From Aeromicrobium choanae (GTDB taxonomy: Bacteria > Actinomycetota > Actinomycetes > Propionibacteriales > Nocardioidaceae): a stretch of DNA of 64,000 nt. Within the stretch, counting starts at the first letter, position 1. The number at the start of each line of letters is the position of its first letter. The stretch spans positions 2,046,001 through 2,110,000 of the forward strand of contig NZ_LT796768.1 in NCBI RefSeq assembly GCF_900167475.1. Reading direction: 5' to 3'. The notes under the pieces are model-generated. The model worked only from the letters and a program-made list of their open reading frames with translations, had not been told where the DNA came from and did no database searches. Shown piece by piece: positions 18,314-27,545 of the stretch. The position numbers and the translations under genes are program-made.

Positions 18314-18742
18314 ATGCCACCCGAGTCCGTCGGCTCCTCCCCCCCGACGGCCCGGGTGGCCGTGACCCCGGAGGCGGCGGACCTGCTCCGCCGTCTCCGG
18401 GCCGATCACGACCAGCCGCTGATGTTCCACCAGTCCGGCGGCTGCTGCGACGGGTCGGCGCCGATGTGCTACACCCAGGGCACGCTGCTCATCGGGAGTG
18501 CCGACGTGCTCCTGGGCGAGCTGGACGCGGGCACCCCCGAGCCGATCCCGGTGTGGATCTCGGCGGCTCAGTTCGCGTACTGGTCGCACACCCACATCAC
18601 GATCGACGTCGTTCCCGGGCGCGGGGCCGGCTTCTCGATCGAGGGCCCGACGGGGCATCGCTTCATCATCAGGTCGCGCGTGTTCACCGAGGGCGAGACG
18701 TCCCGGATGGTGCCGGTGGTCCGAGGTGGTGTGCCGTCCTGA
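18314..18742 (+). CDS. DUF779 family protein
   Basis: About 142 aa. It has the DUF779 hallmark MFHQSGGCCDGSAPMCY with three conserved cysteines, which could bind a metal, and later AQFAYWSHTHITIDVVPG. The family is almost always next to acetaldehyde-type dehydrogenases, as here; its biochemical role is not established. An ATG at 18302 is in frame, but GGAG (18304-18307) is well placed only for the ATG at 18314. Confidence 0.85.
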   Translation: MPPESVGSSPPTARVAVTPEAADLLRRLRADHDQPLMFHQSGGCCDGSAPMCYTQGTLLIGSADVLLGELDAGTPEPIPVWISAAQFAYWSHTHITIDVVPGRGAGFSIEGPTGHRFIIRSRVFTEGETSRMVPVVRGGVPS

Positions 18743-18842
18743 CATCGCCCTCCCGGGGGACTCGACCGGACCATGAACGACCATCCGTTCGAGGCATCTT
18801 CCCCACGGGCCCCACGAGGCTCACCGCCCCCACGGCAGGAGC

Positions 18843-18883
18843 CTGAGGAAACCCTCAGATGCACGGAATCTGACTGTTACGCT
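18843..18883 (+). promoter_or_regulatory. Putative promoter and inverted repeat before the acyl-CoA ligase
   Basis: TACGCT (18878-18883) ends 7 nt before the ATG at 18891, fitting leaderless transcription. A small inverted repeat CTGAGG (18843-18848) / CCTCAG (18853-18858) lies at the -35 edge and could be an operator. Confidence 0.4.
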
Positions 18884-18890
18884 CTCCCGC

Positions 18891-20495
18891 ATGGGTGACT
18901 TGGGTTACAAACTGAAGGTTCTGCGCCGCATCGGCGTCATCAAGGCGTTGCCGCCGCACAAGCTGATCGGTGCCGCGCGCGTGCTCAAGAAGTGGGGTCC
19001 GGGTCTTCCGTCCGGCATCAACGCCGCGGCCAAGCGCTACCCCAAGCAGATCGCGATCATCGACGACGCCGGTGAGATCACCTACGAGGACCTCGTCACG
19101 CAGGTCAACCAGTTCACCGAGGTGCTGCGCGAGCGCGGCATCGAGCCCGGTGACTCCGTCGCGGTCCTCTCGCGCAACCACCGCTACCTCGTCATCGCCC
19201 TCATCGCCGTGGTGCAGCTGGGTGGCCGCGTGCTGCTGCTCAACACGATGTCCAGCCGCGCCCAGCTGACCGACCTCGCCGAGCGCGAGGGCGCCGAGCT
19301 GCTCATCCTCGACCAGGAGTTCCTCCCGCTCGTCGAGGACGTCCGCCGCAGCCGCCTCCTGCTCGCCTGGGCCGATGCCGACGCACCCTCGGACCTGCCC
19401 TCGATCGAGTCCTCCACGGTCGGCCAGCCGTCCGGCGACCAGCCCGTCCCCTCGCGTCACGGCGAGATGATCATCTTCACCTCCGGCACGACGGGCCTGC
19501 CCAAGGGCGCGAAGCGCAAGGAGCCCGAGGACCTCAAGCCGCTGCTGGCGTACTTCGGCGCGATCCCGTACCAGAGCAACTCGGTCGTCTCGATCGCCGC
19601 GCCGCTGTTCCACTCGTGGGGCCTGATCAACCTGGGCTTCGGCCTGTCGACGTGCCCCACGTTCGTCCTGCGCCGCAAGTTCATCCCCGAGCAGGCCCTG
19701 CGCGACATCGAGAAGCACAAGGTCCGCGTCCTGGTGGTCGTGCCGCTCATGCTCCAGCGCATGGTCAAGGCCGACCCGCGGGTGGTCAAGGAGACCGACG
19801 TGTCCAGCCTGCAGATCACCGCCTCCAGCGGCTCGGCCCTGGCCGGCGACCTGGCGCTGCACTTCATGGACATGTACACCGACTCGATCTACAACTTCTA
19901 CGGTGCGACCGAGACCAGCTGGATCACGATCGCCGACCCGAAGGACCTGCGCGCCGCGCCCGGCACCGCGGGCCGCGTCCCGTGGCGCACCACGGTCAAG
20001 ATCCTCGATCACGACGGCAACGAGGTGCCCCAGGGCGACATCGGCGTCATCCACGTGGTCAACGACATGCCGTTCGGTGGCTACACCGACGGCCGCAACA
20101 AGTCGTTCCACTCGGGCCTGATGGACTCGGGCGACCTCGGCTACTTCGACGAGGAGGGTCGCCTCTTCGTCGCCGGCCGCGACGACGACATGATCATCTC
20201 CGGCGGTGAGAACGTCTTCCCGCGCGAGCTCGAGGACTGCCTCGTCGAGCACCCCGAGGTGGCCGACGTGGTCGTCACCGGCATCGCCGACCCCGAGTGG
20301 GGCCAGCGCCTGGCCGCGTACGTGGTGCGCAAGGAGGGCAGCGACGTCACGGCCGACGAGCTGGTCGAGTTCGCCAAGGACAACGTCGCCCGTTCCGCGG
20401 TGCCGCGCGGTGTCATGTTCCTCGACACCCTGCCGCGCAACCCCACGGGCAAGGTCATGAAGCGGCAGCTGCCCGCCTTCGAGACCACCGCCTGA
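18891..20495 (+). CDS. Acyl-CoA synthetase / fatty-acid-CoA ligase (AMP-binding, FadD type)
   Basis: 534-aa adenylate-forming enzyme that activates a carboxylic acid with ATP and CoA. Core motifs: IIFTSGTTGLPKGAKRK (A3), YNFYGATE (A5), DSGDLGYFDEEGRLFVAGR (A7-A8), GGENVFPRELED, and catalytic Lys in NPTGKVMKRQL near the C-terminus. It is similar in style to the mycobacterial FadD group for medium or long acids. The substrate is not evident. The 3' end is followed within 4 nt by the PemK-like gene, so they may be co-transcribed. Confidence 0.93.
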   Translation: MGDLGYKLKVLRRIGVIKALPPHKLIGAARVLKKWGPGLPSGINAAAKRYPKQIAIIDDAGEITYEDLVTQVNQFTEVLRERGIEPGDSVAVLSRNHRYLVIALIAVVQLGGRVLLLNTMSSRAQLTDLAEREGAELLILDQEFLPLVEDVRRSRLLLAWADADAPSDLPSIESSTVGQPSGDQPVPSRHGEMIIFTSGTTGLPKGAKRKEPEDLKPLLAYFGAIPYQSNSVVSIAAPLFHSWGLINLGFGLSTCPTFVLRRKFIPEQALRDIEKHKVRVLVVVPLMLQRMVKADPRVVKETDVSSLQITASSGSALAGDLALHFMDMYTDSIYNFYGATETSWITIADPKDLRAAPGTAGRVPWRTTVKILDHDGNEVPQGDIGVIHVVNDMPFGGYTDGRNKSFHSGLMDSGDLGYFDEEGRLFVAGRDDDMIISGGENVFPRELEDCLVEHPEVADVVVTGIADPEWGQRLAAYVVRKEGSDVTADELVEFAKDNVARSAVPRGVMFLDTLPRNPTGKVMKRQLPAFETTA

Positions 20496-20498
20496 CAC

Positions 20499-20987
20499 GT
20501 GACCCGTCCGAACCTCTCCGCCGTCCTGCGGCGGCTGGTGGAGATCGGTCGGTCCGTCTCCTCCGCGTCGACGCCGGCCGCGGGCACCTCGCGTGCCCCG
20601 GCCGGCCTCGACACGACGTGGGCCGGCAACCACGACGGTCGCCCCGATCCGGGTGAGATCGTCTGGACCTGGGTGCCGTACGAGGACGACCCGAGCCAGG
20701 GCAAGGACCGCCCCGTGCTGCTCATCGGGCGCCGCGACGACGGCACGCTCGTCGCCCTGCAGCTGACGTCGAAGGACCACGACCGCGACGCGGCGCAGGA
20801 GGCCGGTGCGGGACGCTTCTGGATGGACATCGGATCGGGCCCGTGGGACGCCCGGCGCCGCCCCAGCGAGGTGCGGCTGAACCGGCTCATCGAGGTCCGC
20901 GAGCAGGACGTCCGCCGAGAAGGCGCGGTGCTTTCCCGCGGGGTGTACGAGCGGGTGCTGGGGGCTGCGCGACAATACCTGCCATGA
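20499..20987 (+). CDS. PemK/MazF-like protein without visible antitoxin
   Basis: 162 aa with a GTG start. A Ser/Ala-rich N-terminal extension of about 50 residues precedes a PemK-like fold: DPGEIVWTWVPYEDDPSQGK, RPVLLIG, and LNRLIEVREQDV. MazF/PemK toxins cut mRNA, but the usual small antitoxin gene is absent upstream (an acyl-CoA ligase is there instead). The stop overlaps the YihY start (ATGA). It is probably a chromosomal housekeeping relative rather than an active addiction toxin. Confidence 0.75.
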   Translation: MTRPNLSAVLRRLVEIGRSVSSASTPAAGTSRAPAGLDTTWAGNHDGRPDPGEIVWTWVPYEDDPSQGKDRPVLLIGRRDDGTLVALQLTSKDHDRDAAQEAGAGRFWMDIGSGPWDARRRPSEVRLNRLIEVREQDVRREGAVLSRGVYERVLGAARQYLP

Positions 20988-21958
20988 GCATCGTCGCCCG
21001 GGTCGACCGCTTCCAGCGGCAGCACCCGGTCCTCGGGTTCCCGATCGCGGTGATCTACAAGTTCTTCGACGACCAGGGCCCGTACCTGGCAGCGATCATG
21101 ACGTACTACTCGTTCATCGCGATCTTCCCGCTGCTGCTCATTGCCTCGTCGGTGCTGGGCTTCGTGCTGCAGGGCGACTACGAGCTGCAGGAGCGGCTGC
21201 TCGACACGGCGCTCGGGCAGTTCCCGATCATCGGCGACCAGCTCGGTCGCCCCGGCGAGATCACCGGCAGCACGTCCGCGATCGTCCTCGGCTCGCTCGT
21301 CGCGCTCTACGGGTCGCTCGGCGTGGGCCAGTCGACCCAGAACGCGGCGAACGTCGCGTGGGGCGTGCCGCGCAACAGCCGGCCCAACCCGATCCTCATG
21401 CGACTGCGCAGCGTCGTCGTGCTCGCGATCGGCGGCGTGGGAATCCTCGCGATCGCCATCGCCCAGTCGATCGTCGACAACCCGGAGCTGGTCGGGATCG
21501 ACCACCTGCCCGACCTCGGCCTGGTCATGCGCGTGGTCGGCTTCCTCGTCTCGTGGGCCATCTTCATCACCGTCTTCAAACTGGTCAGCCTGCGCCGGGC
21601 CTCGTGGCGGTCGGTCCTGCCGGGTTCGCTGTTCTGCGCCCTCGGCTGGCAGGTGCTGCAGTTCGTCGGCGACACGTACGTGCAGCGCGTCATCGTCCGC
21701 GCGTCGTCGATGAACCAGACGTTCGCCCTCGTGCTCGGCCTCGTCGCCTTCCTGTTCCTGCTCACCTCGGTCATCGTCATCGGCCTGCAGATCAACGTCG
21801 TGCGACGGCGTCACCTGTACCCCCGCGCCCTGCTGACGCCGTTCACCGACAACGTCGTCCTCACGGCGGGCGACCGCCGCGCCTACGCGCAGTACGCCCG
21901 GATGCAGCGGCACAAGGGATTCCAGACCATCTCGGTCGACTTCGACGACGAGGCCTGA
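20984..21958 (+). CDS. YihY/virulence factor BrkB family membrane protein
   Basis: 324-aa integral membrane protein with about six hydrophobic segments. The YihY pattern is visible: AAIMTYYSFIAIFPLLLIAS near the start, then ALYGSLGVGQSTQNAANVAW and a C-terminal half GSLFCALGWQVLQ. The role is unsettled (once mis-named ribonuclease BN). The ATG at 20984 lies in ACAATA-CCTGCC-ATG and overlaps the PemK-like stop by 4 nt. The C-terminal 60 residues are cytoplasmic and charged. Confidence 0.88.
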   Translation: MSIVARVDRFQRQHPVLGFPIAVIYKFFDDQGPYLAAIMTYYSFIAIFPLLLIASSVLGFVLQGDYELQERLLDTALGQFPIIGDQLGRPGEITGSTSAIVLGSLVALYGSLGVGQSTQNAANVAWGVPRNSRPNPILMRLRSVVVLAIGGVGILAIAIAQSIVDNPELVGIDHLPDLGLVMRVVGFLVSWAIFITVFKLVSLRRASWRSVLPGSLFCALGWQVLQFVGDTYVQRVIVRASSMNQTFALVLGLVAFLFLLTSVIVIGLQINVVRRRHLYPRALLTPFTDNVVLTAGDRRAYAQYARMQRHKGFQTISVDFDDEA

Positions 21959-21991
21959 GCGGCGCGAGCACCTCCGCGGCGGTGAGCCCAC

Positions 21992-21997
21992 TAGACT
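21992..21997 (+). promoter_or_regulatory. Probable -10 of the CSD gene
   Basis: TAGACT at 21992-21997 would give a leader of about 30 nt with an AAAGGAA ribosome site before the ATG at 22034. Confidence 0.4.
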
Positions 21998-22033
21998 GCA
22001 GGGGTCGCACTCCGAGAACGCAAAGGAACGGTC

Positions 22034-22429
22034 ATGCCCACCGGCAAGGTCAAGTGGTACGACCCCGAGAAGGGGTTCGGTTTCCTCAGCCGCGAAGAGG
22101 GTGAGGACGTGTACGTCCGCTCCGACGCGCTGCCCGACGGCGTGAACACCTTGAAGGCGGGCACGCGGGTGGAGTTCGGCATCGCCGCCGGACGCCGCGG
22201 CGACCAGGCCCTCCAGGTCCGCGTGCTCGACCCCACCCCCTCGGTCTCGCAGGCGCAGGCCCACGCGCGGCGCAAGTCGCCCGAGGAGATGGTCGTCATC
22301 GTCGAGGACCTCGTGAACCTCCTCGACGGGCTCGGCGAGGGCTACCGCCACGGTCGCCATCCCGAGGGCAAGCGCGCCCGCCAGGTCGCGCAGCTGCTGC
22401 GCCGCCTCGCCGCGGACCTCGACGCCTGA
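22034..22429 (+). CDS. Cold-shock-domain protein with C-terminal extension
   Basis: 131 aa. Residues 1-65 are a cold-shock domain (KVKWYDPEKGFGFLSREEG, then DVYVRSDAL; the second RNP motif has Tyr/Arg in place of Phe/His). The C-terminal 60 residues (KSPEEMVVIVEDLVNLLDGL, then GRHPEGKRARQVAQLLRRLA) are helical and basic, as in the longer actinobacterial CspB group. It is an RNA-binding regulator by family. It stands alone with its own leader and ribosome site. Confidence 0.92.
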   Translation: MPTGKVKWYDPEKGFGFLSREEGEDVYVRSDALPDGVNTLKAGTRVEFGIAAGRRGDQALQVRVLDPTPSVSQAQAHARRKSPEEMVVIVEDLVNLLDGLGEGYRHGRHPEGKRARQVAQLLRRLAADLDA

Positions 22430-22449
22430 CGCGTGACTGAACCGACCGC

Positions 22450-23382
22450 GTGACCGGGGCTCTCGAGGGCTTCGCCGTCATCGGAGTCCTGATCGCGGTC
22501 GGCTACGTCCTGGCCGCCACGCGGGTGCTCGACGCCGCGAGTCAGGTGGTGCTGTCGCGGCTCGTCTACTTCGTGGCCACGCCGGCCCTGCTGATCGACA
22601 TCCTCGGCTCCACCGATCTCGGCACCGTGTTCGGTGCCTGGTTCGTCGTGGCCGTCGTCGGCGTCGTGGCCACGCTGGCGGTCTACCTGCCCTGGGCGCG
22701 CTGGCGGGGCCGGTCGCGCCCGGCGGCGGTGGTCGGCGGGCTGGCGGCCTCCTACGCCAACGGCGGGTACCTCGGGCTGCCGATCGCCGGCTACGTGCTC
22801 GGCGACGCGGCCTTCGCGCTGCCCACGATGGTGCTGCAGCTGACGATCTACGCGCCGCTGGCGCTGACGTTCCTCAGCATGGAGTCGGGCCACCGCGCGA
22901 CGCCCTGGGCCTTCGTCCGTGCGGGCGTCCGCAACCCGGTGACGGTCGCCGCGGTGATCGGCGTCCTGCTCTCGCTGGGTCACGTGGAGCTCCCGCGCGT
23001 CGTGGACGAGCCGATCTCGCTGCTCGGGGCGATGGCGATCCCGTGCGCGCTCGTCGCCTACGGCGTCTCGTTGCGCTTCGGTCCCCGGATCGGCAGCGGC
23101 AACGGTCGCGAGGTGGCGTTCGTGGCGGTGCTCAAGCTCGGTTGGCAGCCTCTCGTGGCGTACCTCGTGGCGCGCCACGTCCTCGACCTGAGTGCCCTCG
23201 ACGTCGCCGGGGTGACCGTGATGGCCGCACTGCCGACGGCGCAGAACGTGTTCGTCTACGCGACCCAGTTCGGTCGCGCGCAGCTCCTCGCGCGTGACTG
23301 CGTCGCCGTCACCACGATCGCGTCGCTGCCGGTGCTGGTCCTGCTGGCCGCCGTGCTGGTGCCCGCGGGAGTCAGCGGATGA
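22450..23382 (+). CDS. AEC family transporter
   Basis: 310-aa membrane protein of the auxin-efflux-carrier family with ten predicted segments. Family traits: LVYFVATPALLIDIL near the N-terminus, NGGYLGLPIAGYVLGD, and LPTAQNVFVYATQFGR in the C-terminal half with a conserved Pro/Asn. Bacterial members move small carboxylates such as malate; the substrate here is unknown. GTG start 20 nt after the CSD gene. Confidence 0.88.
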   Translation: MTGALEGFAVIGVLIAVGYVLAATRVLDAASQVVLSRLVYFVATPALLIDILGSTDLGTVFGAWFVVAVVGVVATLAVYLPWARWRGRSRPAAVVGGLAASYANGGYLGLPIAGYVLGDAAFALPTMVLQLTIYAPLALTFLSMESGHRATPWAFVRAGVRNPVTVAAVIGVLLSLGHVELPRVVDEPISLLGAMAIPCALVAYGVSLRFGPRIGSGNGREVAFVAVLKLGWQPLVAYLVARHVLDLSALDVAGVTVMAALPTAQNVFVYATQFGRAQLLARDCVAVTTIASLPVLVLLAAVLVPAGVSG

Positions 23383-23434
23383 GCGCGGGACGACCGGGTT
23401 GGTCGGGTGTGGCCCGGTGGGGGACAATCGGACC

Positions 23435-24157
23435 ATGAGCACGGCGACCTCTCCTGCACGCGCGGCCCTCGATGCCAGTGCCGACGACGGCACGGTCGGC
23501 GACCACCTCGGCAGCACCGAGGAGGCGCCCGGTCTGGTGACCGAGCGATTCGCCTGCCTGCTGCCCGGGTACCGCGGCTGGTACTGGGCCGTCAGCGCCT
23601 CGGTCCTGGACGAGCAGGTCAGCATCAACGACATCGTGCTGCTGCCCGGTGACGAGGCCATCGTCGCGCCCGAGTGGACGCCCTACCGCGAGCGCATCCG
23701 TCCCGGCGACCTCGGTCCCGGCGACGTGCTGCCGCCCGAGGAGGACGACATCCGCCTCGTGCCCGCGTGGTCCGCCGGCGACGGCGACGAGACCGGTGTC
23801 GTCGACCGCCACTTCGCCCGCGAGATCGGCCTCGGCCGCGAGTGGGTGCTCTCGATCGAGGGTCGCGAGGACGCCGCCGAGCGCTGGTACGAGGGCGAGT
23901 CCGGTCCGGACACCCCCATCGCGAAGCAGGCGCCCGGCGTGTGCGGGACGTGCGGCTTCCTGGTCTCGCTGGCCGGCGACCTCTCCGACCGCTTCGGCGT
24001 GTGCGCGAACAAGATGGCCAACGCCGACGGGCGGATCGTCGCCCTCACCCACGGCTGCGGTGCCCACTCGGCCACGCGGCCCAAGCGATCGGCGTCGGCG
24101 TCCAAGCTGCCCGACCCGGTGCTGGACTCGACCCGGGCCGAGCTCGAGGAGTTCTGA
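23435..24157 (+). CDS. DUF3027 domain protein
   Basis: 240-aa soluble protein of the actinobacterial DUF3027 family: LLPGYRGWYWAVSAS, EWTPYRERIRPGDLGPGD, then GVCGTCGFLVSLAG and LTHGCGAHSAT near the end, with cysteines spaced so as to bind a metal. Function unknown. GACAAT (23423-23428) lies 6 nt before the ATG. Confidence 0.85.
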   Translation: MSTATSPARAALDASADDGTVGDHLGSTEEAPGLVTERFACLLPGYRGWYWAVSASVLDEQVSINDIVLLPGDEAIVAPEWTPYRERIRPGDLGPGDVLPPEEDDIRLVPAWSAGDGDETGVVDRHFAREIGLGREWVLSIEGREDAAERWYEGESGPDTPIAKQAPGVCGTCGFLVSLAGDLSDRFGVCANKMANADGRIVALTHGCGAHSATRPKRSASASKLPDPVLDSTRAELEEF

Positions 24158-24180
24158 GCCCGTCGTGCGGGGTGTGATGC

Positions 24181-24196
24181 GAGGCCGGTCGGCCTC
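24181..24196. terminator. Small bidirectional terminator hairpin
   Basis: GAGGCCG (24181-24187) pairs with CGGCCTC (24190-24196) at the end of the convergent DUF3027 and DUF2530 genes. It overlaps the stop of the latter. Confidence 0.45.
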
Positions 24197-24650
24197 AGCT
24201 CCGGCGACGCCGTCCCGTGGGGCGCTCCGGGTCAGCATCGGGCGTGGTGGCGCCCGGTGCGGCCTGCGGCTCGACGGGCGCCGTGTCGGTCACGGTCTCC
24301 TCGGGGAGCTCGTCGACGGGGATCACGGCCTGCAGCGGGGCGGTCGCCGCGCGCTCGGCGAGGGCGTCGCGACGGCGCTTGCAGAACTCGATGCCCATGA
24401 GGCCAAGGCCGAGGCCCGCGAACGCGGTCCACAGCCACCACGTGCGGCCCTGGTCCTGCAGGTTGCCCCAGAACGGCAGCAGCGCGAGCGCCACGACGCC
24501 CCAGGCGATCGTGCCGATGGTCATGGTGCGGACGCCGTCGACGTCCATGGGCTCGACCTCGGCCACACGGTGCGTCGTCCTGCCGAACTCCAGCTCGGTG
24601 ACCTCGGGACGGCCCAGGTCGGGGATGCGGGATCGCTTCTGGCGGGCCAT
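24195..24650 (-). CDS. DUF2530 family membrane protein
   Basis: 151 aa with two transmembrane segments (about residues 43-62 and 71-88, TIGTIAWGVVALALLPFW and WWLWTAFAGLGLGLMGIEF), typical of DUF2530, followed by a Pro/Ala/Glu-rich cytoplasmic tail that is longer than usual. Function unknown. TATCGT lies 6 nt before the ATG on the minus strand. Divergent from the propeller gene. Confidence 0.82.
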   Translation of the reverse strand: MARQKRSRIPDLGRPEVTELEFGRTTHRVAEVEPMDVDGVRTMTIGTIAWGVVALALLPFWGNLQDQGRTWWLWTAFAGLGLGLMGIEFCKRRRDALAERAATAPLQAVIPVDELPEETVTDTAPVEPQAAPGATTPDADPERPTGRRRRS

Positions 24651-24691
24651 GGCTCCACGATAACGCGCGCCGTCCAGCCCCAGGGGGCCCT

Positions 24692-25738
24692 GTGAACCCC
24701 CGTCGTCGCCGGCTGCTGATCCCGGGGCTGCTGGTCGCGCTGATCGTGGTGGTGGTCGTGACCTCGCTGATCGACCGCGCCGACGCCGCCACCGACGAGC
24801 CCGTCGCGGTGCTGGGCGATGCCCGCATCACCGAGTCCAGCGGCCTCGCGGTCAGCGCGGCGCACGAGGGACTGGCCTACACCGTCAACGACTCCGGCAA
24901 CGCCCCCGAGGTGTTCGCCGTCGACCTCGCGAGCGGCGCCGTCGTCGGCGTGACCACCGTCCGGGCCACCTTCCGCGACGTGGAGGCGCTGGCGCTGCGC
25001 GACGGCACGCTGTGGATCGGCGACGTCGGCGACAACCGCGCCGAGCGCGACGACCTCGCCCTCTACGCGATCGACGAGCCCGGTCGCGCGAGCGGCACGG
25101 TCGGGGCGAGGCGCTACCCGGTCGCCCTGGCCGGCGGACCCGCCGACGTCGAGGCGCTGCTGGCGCCTCCGGACTCGGACCTCCTGCAGGTCGTGACGAA
25201 GTCCCTCGGTGGGGGCATGGTGATGACCCTCGACGAGGACGACCTCGACCCGGACCGCGCCGCCGAGTTCGAGGCCACCGCCTCCGGCCTCCCCGCGCTG
25301 GTCACCGACGGTGCGTTCTCGCCCGACGGGAGCCGGGTGGCCCTGCTGTCCTACGGCTCGCTGTGGACGATCGATCCCGCCGACTGGAGCATCGCAGGCA
25401 GCCGGTCGCTGCCTCCGCTCGAGCAGGCCGAGACGGTCGCGTTCGTCGATGACGACGCGGTGCTGGTCGGCAGCGAGGGAGCCGACTCGCCCCTGTACCG
25501 CCTGGACCTGCCGGTCGGCGCGGCCTCGGCGGACGGACCCGCCACGGTGGCCACGTCGGTCCCCGAGCCGTCGGCGTCCGCGCCGGCGGAGGTCGCCGCG
25601 GCGAGCCGCACGGGCGTGGCCGTGGACACCCGGACCGTCGTGCTCGTCGGTGTCGGCGTCGCCGCGCTGGTCGTCCTCGTGGTGGTCCTGGCGCGGCGCC
25701 GGGGCCCGTCGGAGGGCTCACGCCGAGCGATACGGTGA
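24692..25738 (+). CDS. Membrane-anchored beta-propeller-like protein, unknown function
   Basis: 348 aa, GTG start. N-terminal signal anchor (about residues 8-26), a body with propeller-type repeats (ESSGLAVSAAHEGLAYTVND, FRDVEALALRDGTLWIGDVG, LVTDGAFSPDGSRVALLSYG), an Ala/Ser/Pro linker, and a C-terminal transmembrane helix (about 310-332) with a basic tail. The mature domain would sit outside the membrane. I do not recognise a specific family. It is followed directly by the gamma-carbonic anhydrase gene. Confidence 0.7.
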   Translation: MNPRRRRLLIPGLLVALIVVVVVTSLIDRADAATDEPVAVLGDARITESSGLAVSAAHEGLAYTVNDSGNAPEVFAVDLASGAVVGVTTVRATFRDVEALALRDGTLWIGDVGDNRAERDDLALYAIDEPGRASGTVGARRYPVALAGGPADVEALLAPPDSDLLQVVTKSLGGGMVMTLDEDDLDPDRAAEFEATASGLPALVTDGAFSPDGSRVALLSYGSLWTIDPADWSIAGSRSLPPLEQAETVAFVDDDAVLVGSEGADSPLYRLDLPVGAASADGPATVATSVPEPSASAPAEVAAASRTGVAVDTRTVVLVGVGVAALVVLVVVLARRRGPSEGSRRAIR

Positions 25739-25742
25739 GCGC

Positions 25743-26261
25743 ATGAAGATCGCTCTGGGAGACAGGTCACCGCAGGTCCACGAGTCGGCGTTCGTCGCCG
25801 CGAACGCCACCCTGGTGGGCTCGGTCGTCCTCGAGGAGGGCTCCAGCGTCTGGTACGGCGCGGTCCTGCGTGCCGACAACGAGCCGATCACGATCGGCCG
25901 CGGCAGCAACGTCCAGGACAACTGCGTCTTCCACGTCGACCAGGGCAAGCCGCTGACCCTCGGCGAGGGCGTCTCCGTGGGCCACGGCGCGATCATCCAC
26001 GGCGCCACGGTCGGCGACCACGTGCTGGTGGGCATGGGCGCCACGATCCTCAACGGCGCCGAGATCGGCGACGAGTGCCTGATCGCCGCGAACGCCCTCG
26101 TGCCCCAGGGCGCGGTCATCCCGCCGCGCTCGCTGGTGGCCGGCGTCCCCGGCAAGGTGCGCCGCGAGCTCACCGACGACGAGGTCGCCACGCTGCACCT
26201 CAACGCCTCGATCTACGAGGAGCACCGCGAGCTGCACCGCGGCGCCACCGTCGTCGACTGA
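25743..26261 (+). CDS. Gamma-class carbonic anhydrase family protein
   Basis: 172-aa left-handed beta-helix trimer protein. The zinc-site histidines appear in NCVFHVDQG and VGHGAIIHGATVGD, as in the gamma-CA/YrdA/PaaY group; GVPGKVRREL closes the helix. It probably binds zinc and hydrates CO2, though many relatives lack activity. TACGGT (25731-25736) lies 6 nt before the ATG. Confidence 0.9.
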   Translation: MKIALGDRSPQVHESAFVAANATLVGSVVLEEGSSVWYGAVLRADNEPITIGRGSNVQDNCVFHVDQGKPLTLGEGVSVGHGAIIHGATVGDHVLVGMGATILNGAEIGDECLIAANALVPQGAVIPPRSLVAGVPGKVRRELTDDEVATLHLNASIYEEHRELHRGATVVD

Positions 26262-26289
26262 ACGTCCCTGCGGCACTCCGAGCGGGGTT

Positions 26290-26333
26290 AACCGTCGCTA
26301 TGCGGGGGAAACTTCCCCCGCATAGCGACGGTT
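26290..26333. repeat. Long perfect inverted repeat
   Basis: A 21-bp perfect stem (26290-26310 with 26313-26333) with a 2-nt centre (AC), between the convergent carbonic anhydrase and serC genes. It may act as a bidirectional terminator. It is longer and more perfect than needed for that, so it could also be a dispersed palindromic repeat. Confidence 0.85.
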
Positions 26334-26354
26334 TCCCCTGTTAACAGGGGAAAC
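26331..26354. repeat. 24-bp perfect palindrome next to the long inverted repeat
   Basis: A self-complementary run centred on GTTAAC (26331-26354) that shares three bases with the preceding hairpin. It ends 2 nt before the stop codon of serC. Confidence 0.85.
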
Positions 26355-26355
26355 T

Positions 26356-27531
<1,176 letters not shown>

Positions 27532-27545
27532 CTACCATGCGACGC

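Noticed and set aside
18855..20975. Long minus-strand frame (706 codons) opposite the acyl-CoA ligase and PemK-like genes.
   Set aside because: The plus strand codes for an intact ligase with all core motifs. The opposite translation is Asp/Val/Arg-rich with no domain.
20499..20987. Reading the PemK-like gene as an active toxin-antitoxin module.
   Set aside because: No antitoxin-sized gene lies upstream or overlaps it in another frame with family features. Described instead as an orphan.
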